From: Terriglobia bacterium
GTDB lineage: Bacteria > Acidobacteriota > Terriglobia > Bryobacterales > UBA6623
DNA length: 64,000 nucleotides
NCBI GenBank assembly: GCA_009841225.1
Contig: VXMF01000056.1
Location: forward strand, 51,125-115,124
Reading direction: 5' to 3'
Shown: one piece after another, positions 37,801 through 46,119 of the stretch
Numbering within the stretch: position 1 is the stretch's first letter
How the letters are laid out: every line of letters begins with the position of its first letter
Program-made: the position numbers and the translations under genes
The notes under the pieces: generated by a model
What the model was told of the DNA's origin: nothing
Databases searched by the model: none
The model's input: only the letters and a program-made list of their open reading frames with translations

Positions 37801-38400
37801 AACACGGATCATGCTCGATTCGGCGCGTGGGTCAAGCTGGTCCGTACTACAGCCCTCCCGTCCGCGACCCTTGCGTCGAGGATCGAGCGCGCCGGCACGT
37901 TCGCCTACAGCCGGATTGGCCAAACAGTGTATTCAGCCAATGACGTGAATTTCCCGAGAGGCTTCACCTCCAACTACTACGGGCGCACCGTAGCCGTGGA
38001 TGCCAGGTCGGACAGGCCGCCTAGGTTCTATGACGGCGATGTGCACTTGTCGGTGCGGTGGGGCAACGACGGCCCCACTTTCTCTAGCGTCACCACAATC
38101 ATCGAGAACCTGTCCACGACCGATGGCGGCGAGCCCTTTCAACTTGGCGGCTATGACGTCAGTCACCTCATATTCGCTTCGGCGAGCGTCCAGCTCGACA
38201 GTCAAAACCGCATTGAATTCGACGGGATCTCCCCGGTGCGGGCGCGCTTCTTCGATCTAGGCCGCTCTGAGAGAGATAACGGCACGGGCAAGACCGAGGG
38301 GAAATTTGTCGGCTACGGCGCGGCCGGGCCGAGCGGCGTGATCGGGACTTGGGACTTAGGGTCGCTCGAAGGAGCATTTGGAGCCGATCTGGTCCCGTAA
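34834..38400 (+). CDS. Surface lipoprotein with 42-residue repeats and two TbpB-like barrels, paralogue E
   Basis: The product has 1188 residues. GTG 34834 is preferred: GAGGAG lies 8 nt upstream, and the lipobox AILSGC then places the cysteine at residue 26 as in C and D. The order is a proline linker, six repeats (to about 400), helical segment I (about 474-520), barrel I (about 610-800), helical segment II (QKTQNDLRDLLRLLD, about 857) and barrel II (about 985-1188), ending GAFGADLVP. It is the closest relative of C, sharing whole phrases such as GAFAYSPLE, RSGEA-YYGETVAASRES and YDFEDI. Its upstream flank is a truncated IS630 element rather than the C/D-type leader, so its expression may depend on the IS remnant. 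Confidence 0.88.
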   Translation: MTWNSRTASMHWLVLFAAVAAILSGCASESSPRLPAPPPFVPTTAVVTLGTKGGATTLISTQSGGWTHNGQSFSSGETVRGQNAATYRLTLSGNTWSATFVPGDPTRVRLGSSGDEVSLAMQEDGSYLLGTAPISSGHVVSARNGNRYALNLGESGTWSAEFLPPDPLRIALGTSGDSVNIERREDRSFSIGGSPLLSGHEVRAANGNRYTLALGTDGIWRADFVGSAPQRVTLGASGRTVLVTTLEDGTHQLDGGPLRSGEVRETANGAKYRFSLDADMRWSATFVTDPEIVSLGAHGGTVLVARQENGLWTLGGRTIFSGHTVRGQNGHDYTLVLVGSTWQAVPHPVTIQVPLPGTAGIISLTRAEDGTVLYEGREVSSGDAITVGSSRYFLRQVAGGGWQATLTPVRPPPPPGAPPISDTLATYVGVSPRVRLTEEGGSGSRAGSVFELNGLEYSVHSLFSNGTEFREVTIAEEARGLIADELADIQTLIGLTSVTSGLSSDIERRWDRISSHLSKVFPGEGSRLMGLNTPKLRNGRIDYDEVVDRVQDVLAALSSSSAFQFALDDGIFSRSRLNPDDSHDRFFAVRSLTSLGFGWSSAARYGAYSKRERSALSRGLGFPSGNAGIGAFAYSPLETTRTSSLPRSGEAFYYGETVAASRESRQSIYTGAIELRVTFASRQVTALVSSLRDSGGRAWRYSFQDVDVIALPTARISASDGSFTPRTPGTAALSLSSSSAPRSRALSAEFEGRFVGRGQESGRTAIGTWSLTRAGSVILTGGFGADRSVPPRRPPPVVRPIPPSSDLGEQAATYITARPDSDGDIRIAARDSEDNRIALRASKLFTDGEDVVTGESLIQKTQNDLRDLLRLLDVYIHVLGPNDPSALRNRQTLWQQANETLQDNVFGRPNVLGRTYPRSGSRLDDRDDKAVDLLRDAVVALSSPARFEDAVQEGGVFENTLSQSRLDRGDYDFEDIHAATDYRVEVEYDNTDHARFGAWVKLVRTTALPSATLASRIERAGTFAYSRIGQTVYSANDVNFPRGFTSNYYGRTVAVDARSDRPPRFYDGDVHLSVRWGNDGPTFSSVTTIIENLSTTDGGEPFQLGGYDVSHLIFASASVQLDSQNRIEFDGISPVRARFFDLGRSERDNGTGKTEGKFVGYGAAGPSGVIGTWDLGSLEGAFGADLVP

Positions 38401-38694
38401 GGCTGCGCACGCGGCCAGTCCGGGTGCAGGCCGTCTCGCTTGCACGCGAGCCGCGCAGCGGTCGCGACTCGTTGCGGCTGCATTGGCCAAGCGCTCAGTG
38501 GTTTTCACGTTGCGATGCCATGTCACTGGGAACCCTCACGCTGAACGAAGTGGCGCTGCCAGAGGCACCCGAGCACAGCTTCCCGCTGCAGACCTGAGCA
38601 ACTCCGGTGCAGCAGAAGGCATTCGACTTGCTGGGAGTCGATCCCGCACGATTTGTTGCCAGTAACGTGGCAGCTTGAAGTGCCGCTCTCTCCT

Positions 38695-40002
38695 TTATTT
38701 CATTGCAGATAGCTTCGATCTAGAAGGTGAAGTTACGTCTAGGCGTGCGGCCGCTCTGCTCACAGCCGCGGCAGTGATCAGTCCGACCGTTGAGATTCCG
38801 CAAAGCAGCAAGAAGAAGTACTGATAGCCCGCGACTCCCGGAAAGTTGTCCAGCAACCGGCCCGCGATCGGTCCGATGAAGATGTCCGGCGTATACCCCA
38901 TCAGCGAGATCAGGCCGACAGCAACGCCGGTCACCGTGTGTGGCACGCGGGTCTGCTCGAGCAGCGCGAAGTAGAGGCCCCTTAACGCGTAGACGCCGAA
39001 ATACGTGATCACGAGGTTGGTGTACACGATCGCGAGGACTTCTGGGCTGGCGTCGAGGAGATCCAATATAGCCCAGCAGCCCGCCAAGGCTCCGAACGAA
39101 ATCCAGGTGAGGCGCGCGATTCCGAACCGATCCCCCAAGAGGCCCGCCCCCACTGCCGCAACGAGGCGCAAGTAGCCTGCGTTGGCGGTAAAGCCCGCCG
39201 CGTCAGCTTCGTTCATTCCGAGGACGTCATAGGCGTACCCGGAGTAGTAGTCGATCCCCTTGTAGCCGGAATACGCGCAGGTCACGATGACCGCTGTCAG
39301 CCACACCGCGCGCATTCCGAACACCGTCCGAATCGCCGGCCAAGTATTCCGGCCACGCTCGAGTTCGTCAGGCGAGGAATCAGGGATGCACACCCAGGCA
39401 ACAATTCCCGCTGCCAGGGTGGCGAGCGTGTATTGGAGGATGACTATCTGCAGTGCGCCCGCTCGAGTCGCTTCATCGGCCAGCGCCGGGTCACTGCCGA
39501 GGCCCGTCCGTAGCAGCATCACGCCGAGGCTTGCAAAACATGCTGCCACGAGGCCGCGGCCCCCGTCCAGCAGACCAAAACCGCGACCTTGAGAAACCTC
39601 GCCGCCCCAAGACCTAGTCGCCCTGATCAGTGCCCCCCAGTACAGAAAAACGGAGGTAACGCCCCAGAAGGCATAGAGAAACGCGAGACCTGCAAACCCA
39701 GGGTAGGACATCAAGTACACGCCGCCCGCGGCGGTTGTGGCCAGTGAGATGGTCATCAGCCTGCGCGCCGAGAAATGGTCGGCTAGGATACCACCTGGGA
39801 AATACCCGATCATGGCGAAGACACCGTAGAATACGAACGCGTCCCCGAGGTCGGCGTTGGAAAGCCCGAACACGTCGAGGACTGTCGGCCGGTAGTATCG
39901 GGGCAGGTGATAGGGCAGGCTGAAGATCATCTCGCCGCCGAAGACAAGCGCGAACATGGCGAGGAAGCGCGAGCTGAATCCGGACGTAGGCGTTGTCGGC
40001 AT
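38695..40002 (-). CDS. MFS transporter (12 helices)
   Basis: From ATG 40002 (MPTTPTSGFSSRF) the product has 435 residues; the ORF-track start adds 16 residues without a ribosome-binding site. Twelve hydrophobic segments are visible. GGILADHFSARRLM is the loop 2-3 motif of the major facilitator superfamily, and GDRFGIARLTW its repeat in the second half. The substrate is not deducible; the overall plan is like sugar-phosphate or nitrate/anion family members without closer markers. A decayed copy of its C-terminus lies at 33.5 kb. It is adjacent to lipoprotein E, tail to tail with a 295-bp spacer that holds nothing recognisable. Confidence 0.8.
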   Translation of the reverse strand: MPTTPTSGFSSRFLAMFALVFGGEMIFSLPYHLPRYYRPTVLDVFGLSNADLGDAFVFYGVFAMIGYFPGGILADHFSARRLMTISLATTAAGGVYLMSYPGFAGLAFLYAFWGVTSVFLYWGALIRATRSWGGEVSQGRGFGLLDGGRGLVAACFASLGVMLLRTGLGSDPALADEATRAGALQIVILQYTLATLAAGIVAWVCIPDSSPDELERGRNTWPAIRTVFGMRAVWLTAVIVTCAYSGYKGIDYYSGYAYDVLGMNEADAAGFTANAGYLRLVAAVGAGLLGDRFGIARLTWISFGALAGCWAILDLLDASPEVLAIVYTNLVITYFGVYALRGLYFALLEQTRVPHTVTGVAVGLISLMGYTPDIFIGPIAGRLLDNFPGVAGYQYFFLLLCGISTVGLITAAAVSRAAARLDVTSPSRSKLSAMK

Positions 40003-40109
40003 TAGAAGGGGTGGATTGCAGTGGACTCGGACTGCTTGGTCACGACACACCAGCAGCGAGACTAAAAGCCCTCAGATTCGTTGCGGCCCGATGCCCTACC
40101 ATTGTCCAC

Positions 40110-40260
40110 TAGTCAGGGTGTTTTTCAGGGCGTCCGCGCCGTCCGCTATGACCATCATCACTAGGGGGTGCACATGACAGAGATACCGGCGAGACAGGAC
40201 GCGGCCATGCGCCGCGACCCGCCACATCGCGGATCGGATATCGCGGATGTTGGCGGCAAT
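40110..40260 (+). pseudogene. Decayed higBA remnant, copy 1
   Basis: The last residues of a HigB toxin (GVRAVRYDHHH, stop at 40162-40164) are followed after 9 bp by the beginning of a HigA antitoxin (MTEIPARQDAAMRRDPPHRG). After about 22 residues the antitoxin frame is lost. The segment is strongly similar to 45150-45270, where the antitoxin is still complete. Confidence 0.6.
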
Positions 40261-41087
40261 GCTAGTTCGCACACTTTCGGGCGTGTCGACAATCGGGCCG
40301 TTCCGCCTTCGCCGTCCCCATCGAAGATCCGGACGCGTTGGCCAAGCTCTCCCAGGCGCTGGCGCTAGTGTGCGGGGAGTTCGACAGGACCTTGGAGCCG
40401 CCGTCACCCGCGTCCCCGGCCACATCGGCTGATTGCGCTTCAACTGCAGGCAAGCAGCGATTCTCGAAGCTCCCCATCAGGTCCGCTCCCACCACCCGCT
40501 CCTGCTCCAGACAGAACCATGGGAGACTGGACGATTTGAGCCTGACCGGCTGCTCGGGTGTCGGCAGACGGTCCGCCCCGACTCGGAACGGCGTGGGCCG
40601 CGCACTAGCAGCCTGAGCCTCCCTAGCCGTCGACTGCATCATTCCCGCCCAGTTGCGGGAGAGTCGCTCCTGACCACAGGGCATTGCTGTTGCCGACTAT
40701 TAGCGGGCCAAGTCTTTTCCAATGAGAGTTTAAGCATGATCCCCTCCACCCAGGCTCATTTCGTGACGGAAGAGTTCTGGGAGAGGCGACGACAGGCTGG
40801 CCTGCTCGACAGCCACCTGCGCGAAGACCGCCTCCGGCGGGCGGAACCTCCCGCACCGAGAGCCCCAAGAATGCGTGTTGCCACCGGGGCCGGCGTGTCG
40901 TGGAAGCGATCCTAGCGGAACAAACCGGCGAGTGGGCGTGCAGGGGTACAAGTACATGACACTGGACTCTTGGCTGGCCAGCGGTGACAATGAGCTGTTC
41001 AAGCCCCAATCGGTGGCAACTCGATAAGCTAGGCCCAATCTTGGCGGGATCCAAAACGAAGATCCCGCATCCACAGCTTCCGGGGAC
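40261..41087. other. Region without a supportable gene between the higBA remnant and the protease
   Basis: Several open frames exist on both strands (for example a plus-strand frame with AFAVPIEDPDALAKLSQALALV near 40300-40370 that looks protein-like), but none has a good start and a recognisable family. It is probably decayed coding sequence. Confidence 0.35.
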
Positions 41088-41222
41088 ATGACCGCGAACG
41101 AGAAACGAAGGAATATGCTGTGGTCGTATCTGCATGTGGAGATGCATTTCCCGCTCTCGAGTTCAAGCCGTTCGACAGGGGCAGGCTGTTGCAGAACCCG
41201 ACTTCGAGCTCACTGTCCATCG

Positions 41223-44200
41223 ATGCCGAGACCCCTCCAGGTTCAAGGAATAGGCGGCTGGGCGAGGTTCCGTCGTCGGTTCGCGCTTCGACTACAGCAG
41301 CTTGCCCTGACCCTGGGCGCGTCGGTCTTCGTTTCTGGACTGCTCACTCCGTGCGTACTCTTCGCAGCCGAAGGCGCTGTCGAATCGGTACAGCTACCGA
41401 ATGGCTTCACGGGCGTAGCCATAGTCGGCGGCGAGGCACTGCACTACGAAGTCATCGACGGCCTCGCAATTCACGACGGAGACATGGTTCTGGGCAGGGT
41501 CGAGGAGGTCGTTGAAGCCACTCGCCGACGACGGTCCGGGAAGCCGTTCCCGGGCCATTGGCCCGAGAGGAGGCACCTCTCGGCCGTGGGCGGGGATTAC
41601 CTCTGGCCGGATGGAATTGTCCCGTACGAGATCGAACCGGGCTTCACTGCGAGAGCACTGCAAGACATCGAAGCAGCAATCCACGAATGGAATTCCAGAA
41701 CAGTCCTCACGTTCGTGGCACGGACAACCGAGCCGTCGTTCGTCCAGTTCCGACCCCGATCGTCAACCCCGTCGCGTCCGGGCTGCAGCGCAAACGTAGG
41801 CTACCGGGCCAGCGGGGCGCGCGCAGTGTCGCTTCGGGGCCCCCAAGGCTGTGGGATGACGGCCACGGTTCATGAAATCGGGCACGTGATAGGTCTGCGC
41901 CATGAACACCAACGCAAGGATCGGGACAGACACATTCAGGTTTCCGATGCGCTGCGCACGGGGCCGAGCAGGTATTCGTATTCCAGTAACCGCCCGGTGA
42001 GCGGACAGTACGACTACGCCTCGGTGATGCACTACACCGGAGGAATCGAGTCGATTCCTCCCGGCATGCCGATCAGGTCGTCGACGTGGTTGTCAGCGGG
42101 GGATATAGACGGAGTGGCCCGAATGTACGGAATGGCGCCGACCTCGACAACGATCTCAACGAATCCACCGGGGCTGGAGATCGTCGTTGACGGGCAGCGC
42201 GTTGTCACGCCCGCCACGTTCGACTGGGCTGCCGGTAGCGAACACGTACTGCAGGCCCCTTCCCCTCAATCGTTTGGAACCGAGCGGTACGTCTTCGGGC
42301 GTTGGAACGACGGCGGCGGTTCCGAGAGGACGATCGCGTCCGACCCGGATGTCACCTGGCACGAGGCCAGCTTCGTCGTACAGAAGCAGTTTCTCGCTTG
42401 TGCCACGCCGCCGGGTGCGGGTCAAGTGACAGTGAGTCCGGAATCGAGCGGTGGCTTCCATACCCTGGGGGCGCCGATCGAGTTTGAAGCGGTCTCGGAG
42501 CCGGACAGTGGCCTCCGGTTCGTGGACTGGGACTTGAACAATTCCACGACGCGGCACGGTGAGTCCAAGAATCCTGCTTCCGTCGAGAGCGTCAGTCGCT
42601 TGAGCGGCTGGACAACCTACGAAGCCCGTTTCAAGGCCGGTCCATTCTTCGTCATCGACACTGACGTCGACAAGGCGCGGATCGAAGTCAACGGCAGGTC
42701 CCGGAACTTGCCGCTCGCATTCCACGCCGCGGAGCATCAGGACGGCATCAGCGTCGATGCCCCCGAGACGATTCCCGTGAGCAGCGGATTCCGGTACCGC
42801 TTCAAGGGTTGGAGCGACGGAGGGGAGCGCGCCCACACGGTCGATGTGCCTGCGACAGGCGGATCCCTGCGACTGGATCTCGTCCGGGAGTACCTCATAG
42901 CCGCGCGTCCGGTCGGCAGAAGGGATAGTGATGCAGCGCTCCAGATCACGCCGGAGTCCGAAGACGGTTACTACGAGGAAGGAACGCAGGTGACGATGAC
43001 GGCCGTTCCGACGGCCGATCGGCATTTCGCCGGATGGGTCGGTGCCGTATCCGGTTCCGAGTTGGTCCAGACCGTCGAGGCGGACGCTCCGAAAGGCCTT
43101 TGGCCGGTCTTTACCGAGAGCCAGCCAGTGGCCCCGGGCGAATCGATCGACGTAACGCTTGCGGCTACCAATCAACTCGAACTCCACAACCGTTCGGACG
43201 GCTACAACGTCCTTGTACCGAGCGACGCGAATGCGTTGACCGTCACCTTCCAGTCGACCACGCCCGGAGCCGAGGTCGATCTTTACATGGCTCTCGGCAG
43301 GGAAGTTGCCGAGCGGCAAGGCGACGACGGAGAGACCGTAGCGATCCTTGCGGACTTCGAGTCGAAAACGGCGGGCTCCAGCGAGAGCATCACCATCAAT
43401 CGGAGTTCGATTCCGCCACTGCTCAACGAGATCTACTCCATCGGCCTGGCGGTCCATCCGACACAGAATGAAATCCAAGGCACGCTGTCGGTGGAGGTCC
43501 AGCGGAGCGGGATCACAGGAGCGACTCCGGCGGCGCTGACGTTCATCAGCAGCAACACGAGCGATCGCGCGCCTCAGACGATCCGACTGAGTCACGCAGT
43601 GACCGGTTCGGTCCGGTACCGGATCGATTCGAGCCTCGCCTCGGTCACGGCCTCCCCGCACGAATGGGTCCAAACGGAATCCGGGACTACCGACATCGCC
43701 GTCACTGTCAACAGCGCGGGTCAGGAACTCGGTTCCCACCAAGGGATGCTGACAGTTGTCCGGGTCACCGAAGACGGAACCGTTCCCACAGGGATCGAGA
43801 TCCCGGTCCTAGTGGGAATCATTGACAGCAGTTCCAGCACCACCAGCGCTCCGAAAATCAGCCGTGTCCGAATCGCCAGCCGTCCAGGCAGGGGGAACAC
43901 CTACGTCGAGGCCGAGCAGATCGCGGTCGAGGTGCACTTCAGGGAACCCGTCCAGGTCACCGGGACGCCACGGATCGCTCTTACCGTGGGCGATGAGACG
44001 CGGCAAGCGGATGGTGCCGGGAGCAGCACGAACCAGTGCGGGGGGCACGAACGAATCCTGTTCCGTTACGAAGTGCAGGCCGAGGACATCGACGCGGATG
44101 GCATCGGGATCGCGGCCAACGCCCTGACGCTCAACGGAGGTGCCATTCGGAGTCTGGACGGAACGGACGCGAGTCTCGCTCTCCGCGATCATGCTATCGC

Positions 44201-44987
44201 TGCGGCGCGAGGCCACAACGTCGACGGCAGCTTGGTGCTCCCGCCCTGGGTGGTCAATGCGGGGATTGCAACCGATCCACAAAATGGGACGGCATACGGT
44301 GCAGGCGAATGGATCCGGGCTTGGGTGCGATTCGACAGACCGATCGAAGTATCCGGCACTCCGCAACTGGCAATGACGATCGGTGACCAGACACGCCAGG
44401 CAAATCGCTATGCCACCGGCACGACTACCTTGTGGTTTCGCCATTTGGTGCAGTCCGATGACTTGGACAGCGACGGCATCGGGATCGCCGCCGACGCGCT
44501 GACACTGAACGGCGGAACGGTCCGAGGGACCACCGGTGCCGACGCGGAGCTTGACCTCGGGCCGCGGGCCATTGCCGACGCGGAAGGGCATGCCGTGGAC
44601 GGCAGCAAGCCAGCCATCCTAGTCGTGCGCAGACTGGGAATCCGTACCGAACCGCAGGACGGATCGGCGTACGGGACTGGCGAGGAAATTGGCGTGTGGG
44701 TGGAATTCACCGGACCGATCGAGGCGTCGCGTGGTGTCCAACTGGAGCTGGACGTAGGAGGCCGCAGGCGCCTGGCGACTCTCTCCAGCAGGCGTACGTC
44801 GACGTTGGTCTTCGGATACCGGGTCCTATCGGGTGACCGGGATGCGAACGGTATTGGAATCCCGGCGGATGCGGTGAAACTCAACGGAGGGTCCGTTTGG
44901 AGCCCAGCCGGTGCCACGGTGGACGTTGGTCTAGGTGACCACGCGATTGACCGTGCGGACGGACACCGGGTACGGGGCGGCGGATAA
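41223..44987 (+). CDS. Secreted astacin-like metalloprotease with C-terminal calcium-type beta repeats
   Basis: ATG 41223 gives 1254 residues and a plausible export signal (FRRRFALRLQQLALTLGASVFVSGLLTPCVLFAA). The ORF start at 41088 is possible but adds 45 non-signal residues. The catalytic domain carries HEIGHVIGLRHEHQRKD (His217) and the Met-turn SVMHY of astacins. It is followed by a PEGA-like segment (TISTNPPGLEIVVDGQR), WxxGG repeats shared with the 22 kb protease, a BACON/Ig-like region (GATPAALTFISSNTSDRAPQ), and three roughly 120-residue repeats (AYGxGExIxxWVxFxxPIE, DxDxDGIGIxADALTLNGG). The Asp-rich loops could bind calcium. It is flanked by two higBA remnants in direct orientation. 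Confidence 0.85.
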   Translation: MPRPLQVQGIGGWARFRRRFALRLQQLALTLGASVFVSGLLTPCVLFAAEGAVESVQLPNGFTGVAIVGGEALHYEVIDGLAIHDGDMVLGRVEEVVEATRRRRSGKPFPGHWPERRHLSAVGGDYLWPDGIVPYEIEPGFTARALQDIEAAIHEWNSRTVLTFVARTTEPSFVQFRPRSSTPSRPGCSANVGYRASGARAVSLRGPQGCGMTATVHEIGHVIGLRHEHQRKDRDRHIQVSDALRTGPSRYSYSSNRPVSGQYDYASVMHYTGGIESIPPGMPIRSSTWLSAGDIDGVARMYGMAPTSTTISTNPPGLEIVVDGQRVVTPATFDWAAGSEHVLQAPSPQSFGTERYVFGRWNDGGGSERTIASDPDVTWHEASFVVQKQFLACATPPGAGQVTVSPESSGGFHTLGAPIEFEAVSEPDSGLRFVDWDLNNSTTRHGESKNPASVESVSRLSGWTTYEARFKAGPFFVIDTDVDKARIEVNGRSRNLPLAFHAAEHQDGISVDAPETIPVSSGFRYRFKGWSDGGERAHTVDVPATGGSLRLDLVREYLIAARPVGRRDSDAALQITPESEDGYYEEGTQVTMTAVPTADRHFAGWVGAVSGSELVQTVEADAPKGLWPVFTESQPVAPGESIDVTLAATNQLELHNRSDGYNVLVPSDANALTVTFQSTTPGAEVDLYMALGREVAERQGDDGETVAILADFESKTAGSSESITINRSSIPPLLNEIYSIGLAVHPTQNEIQGTLSVEVQRSGITGATPAALTFISSNTSDRAPQTIRLSHAVTGSVRYRIDSSLASVTASPHEWVQTESGTTDIAVTVNSAGQELGSHQGMLTVVRVTEDGTVPTGIEIPVLVGIIDSSSSTTSAPKISRVRIASRPGRGNTYVEAEQIAVEVHFREPVQVTGTPRIALTVGDETRQADGAGSSTNQCGGHERILFRYEVQAEDIDADGIGIAANALTLNGGAIRSLDGTDASLALRDHAIAAARGHNVDGSLVLPPWVVNAGIATDPQNGTAYGAGEWIRAWVRFDRPIEVSGTPQLAMTIGDQTRQANRYATGTTTLWFRHLVQSDDLDSDGIGIAADALTLNGGTVRGTTGADAELDLGPRAIADAEGHAVDGSKPAILVVRRLGIRTEPQDGSAYGTGEEIGVWVEFTGPIEASRGVQLELDVGGRRRLATLSSRRTSTLVFGYRVLSGDRDANGIGIPADAVKLNGGSVWSPAGATVDVGLGDHAIDRADGHRVRGGG

Positions 44988-45038
44988 CTCTCGGCCGATC
45001 TCGTCATCGGTCGGGCAGGGGTGTAGCGCAGTTTCGGT

Positions 45039-45179
45039 ATACGGCTCGGCTTGTTGCCTGATACCCGCAGGCCACGCGCCGACGAATGGAGCATCCGCGT
45101 CTCACACGGTTGGCACGTCACGTTCAGCACGGACGGTCCGGATGCCCGCGCCGTTCGGTACGAAAACTATCACCACTAG
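45039..45179 (+). pseudogene. C-terminal remnant of a HigB (RelE-fold) toxin
   Basis: The frame DEWSIRVSHGWHVTFSTDG...RYENYHH ends in TAG three bases before the HigA ORF. The pattern (SIR...W..TF...G..A..V....YH) is the second half of HigB. The first half, and any start codon, are missing, so the toxin is not made. Confidence 0.6.
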
Positions 45180-45182
45180 GGG

Positions 45183-45497
45183 GTGCACATCACAGAGATG
45201 CCGGCGAGACAGGACGCGGCCATGCGCCGCGACCCGCCGCATCCCGGATGGGCTATCGCGGATGGCTGCATCGGCCCGGAGGCGGCTCGGCACGGCGGCG
45301 AGCGGACGATAGCTGCCGCCGCAGCTCGACTGGGAGGGACCCCCGCCCAGCTATCGAGGGTGATCCACGGACATTGCGCGATCAGCCCGGCCATGGCCGT
45401 GCGCCTAGCGATGGCCGGATGGGGCAGCGCCGAAGGGTGGCTGTGGGAGCAGGCCCGATGGGATATCGCCCGCGAGCGCAAGCGGATGGCTGCCTGA
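45183..45497 (+). CDS. higA: HigA-type antitoxin (XRE helix-turn-helix)
   Basis: The product has 104 residues from GTG 45183, or 99 from ATG 45198. RRDPPHPGWAIADGCI is the HigA N-terminal signature. The helix-turn-helix follows (AAAARLGGTPAQLSRVIHGH), then ISPAMAVRLAMAGWGSAEGWLWEQARWDIARE, the family C-terminus. It would repress its promoter and bind HigB. The upstream toxin gene is truncated, so this is an orphan antitoxin. The decayed copy at 40.1 kb shares its first 22 residues. Confidence 0.82.
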   Translation: MHITEMPARQDAAMRRDPPHPGWAIADGCIGPEAARHGGERTIAAAAARLGGTPAQLSRVIHGHCAISPAMAVRLAMAGWGSAEGWLWEQARWDIARERKRMAA

Positions 45498-45534
45498 TGC
45501 GCCCAGCCAGAGTGGATCGCGGCGCGGTGTTGTT

Positions 45535-45618
45535 TCACGTCAGTGGGGTGCCCGAAGAGTCGGTTTCGCGATGACGCTCTGCGGCCACTAGCGCACTTGT
45601 GTCGACTACGATTCCCAT
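45535..45618 (-). pseudogene. N-terminal fragment of a PIN-domain (VapC) toxin
   Basis: MGIVVDTSALVAAERHRE starts inside the last codons of the Phd-like antitoxin gene (overlap 13 bp), as in intact phd/vapC pairs. The first PIN Asp (VDTSALVAAE) is present. The frame stops after 27 codons and the remaining hundred or so residues are gone. Confidence 0.7.
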
Positions 45619-45875
45619 GGGTTAGTCGCAGGTTTGTCGGATGCGTTGATTACATCTAGGTCGTCGGCGAACGCCGGGTCGCTTTCGGCACCGTCACACC
45701 AAATGCTGAGCGCATCCCCAAGAGTGGCGCCTTTAGTCCCGTCTTCGATCGGCACGATCCGTGCGACGGGCCTTCCGCTCCGCCAGACGACAAACGAGTC
45801 GCGGCGATAGCGCACCTTGGACAGAACATCTCCGAGGTTGCGGGCGAGGTCCGTAGCTCGAATCGTATGTTCCAT
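45606..45875 (-). CDS. Phd/YefM-family antitoxin
   Basis: The 89-residue product has the Phd/YefM N-terminal DNA-binding fold (IRATDLARNLGDVLSKVRYRRDSFVVWRSGRPVARIVP) followed by an acidic tail for toxin binding. It is the intact half of a pair whose PIN toxin is truncated just downstream. The ATG at 45875 is the natural start. Confidence 0.85.
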   Translation of the reverse strand: MEHTIRATDLARNLGDVLSKVRYRRDSFVVWRSGRPVARIVPIEDGTKGATLGDALSIWCDGAESDPAFADDLDVINASDKPATNPWES

Positions 45876-46119
45876 ATTTCTCTATTCTTCAGAATCACAT
45901 GCGCCGCCTGTGTCGGCTCTTGTTGGAACACGATCCAAGAGACAGGCGGTGCGGTAAAGGCATTCTGCGGCGCCCCGCCCCCGAGTGAGCTTGAAGACTA
46001 TCCCCGTCCGGCCAAGCCAGCTTGATGCCTGGTCCCGCAGGCTCCGCGACGGCGCATGCAACTTGGTCAGCACAGGCCAACCAGCTCCGGCCGGACGACC
46101 GGGCGTTGCGCTGTCGCGG

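Noticed and set aside
25242-38400. Regular short repeats as a possible CRISPR array
   Set aside because: The repeats are coding, about 126 bp apart, degenerate at DNA level and conserved as protein motifs. There are no cas genes.
40338-40616. Plus-strand ORF of 92 codons
   Set aside because: The first 20 residues look protein-like, but the rest is Ser/Pro/Arg-rich shadow-type sequence.
42156-43742. 528-codon minus-strand ORF opposite the astacin gene
   Set aside because: It is an antisense shadow of a well-supported protease frame with no recognisable domain.
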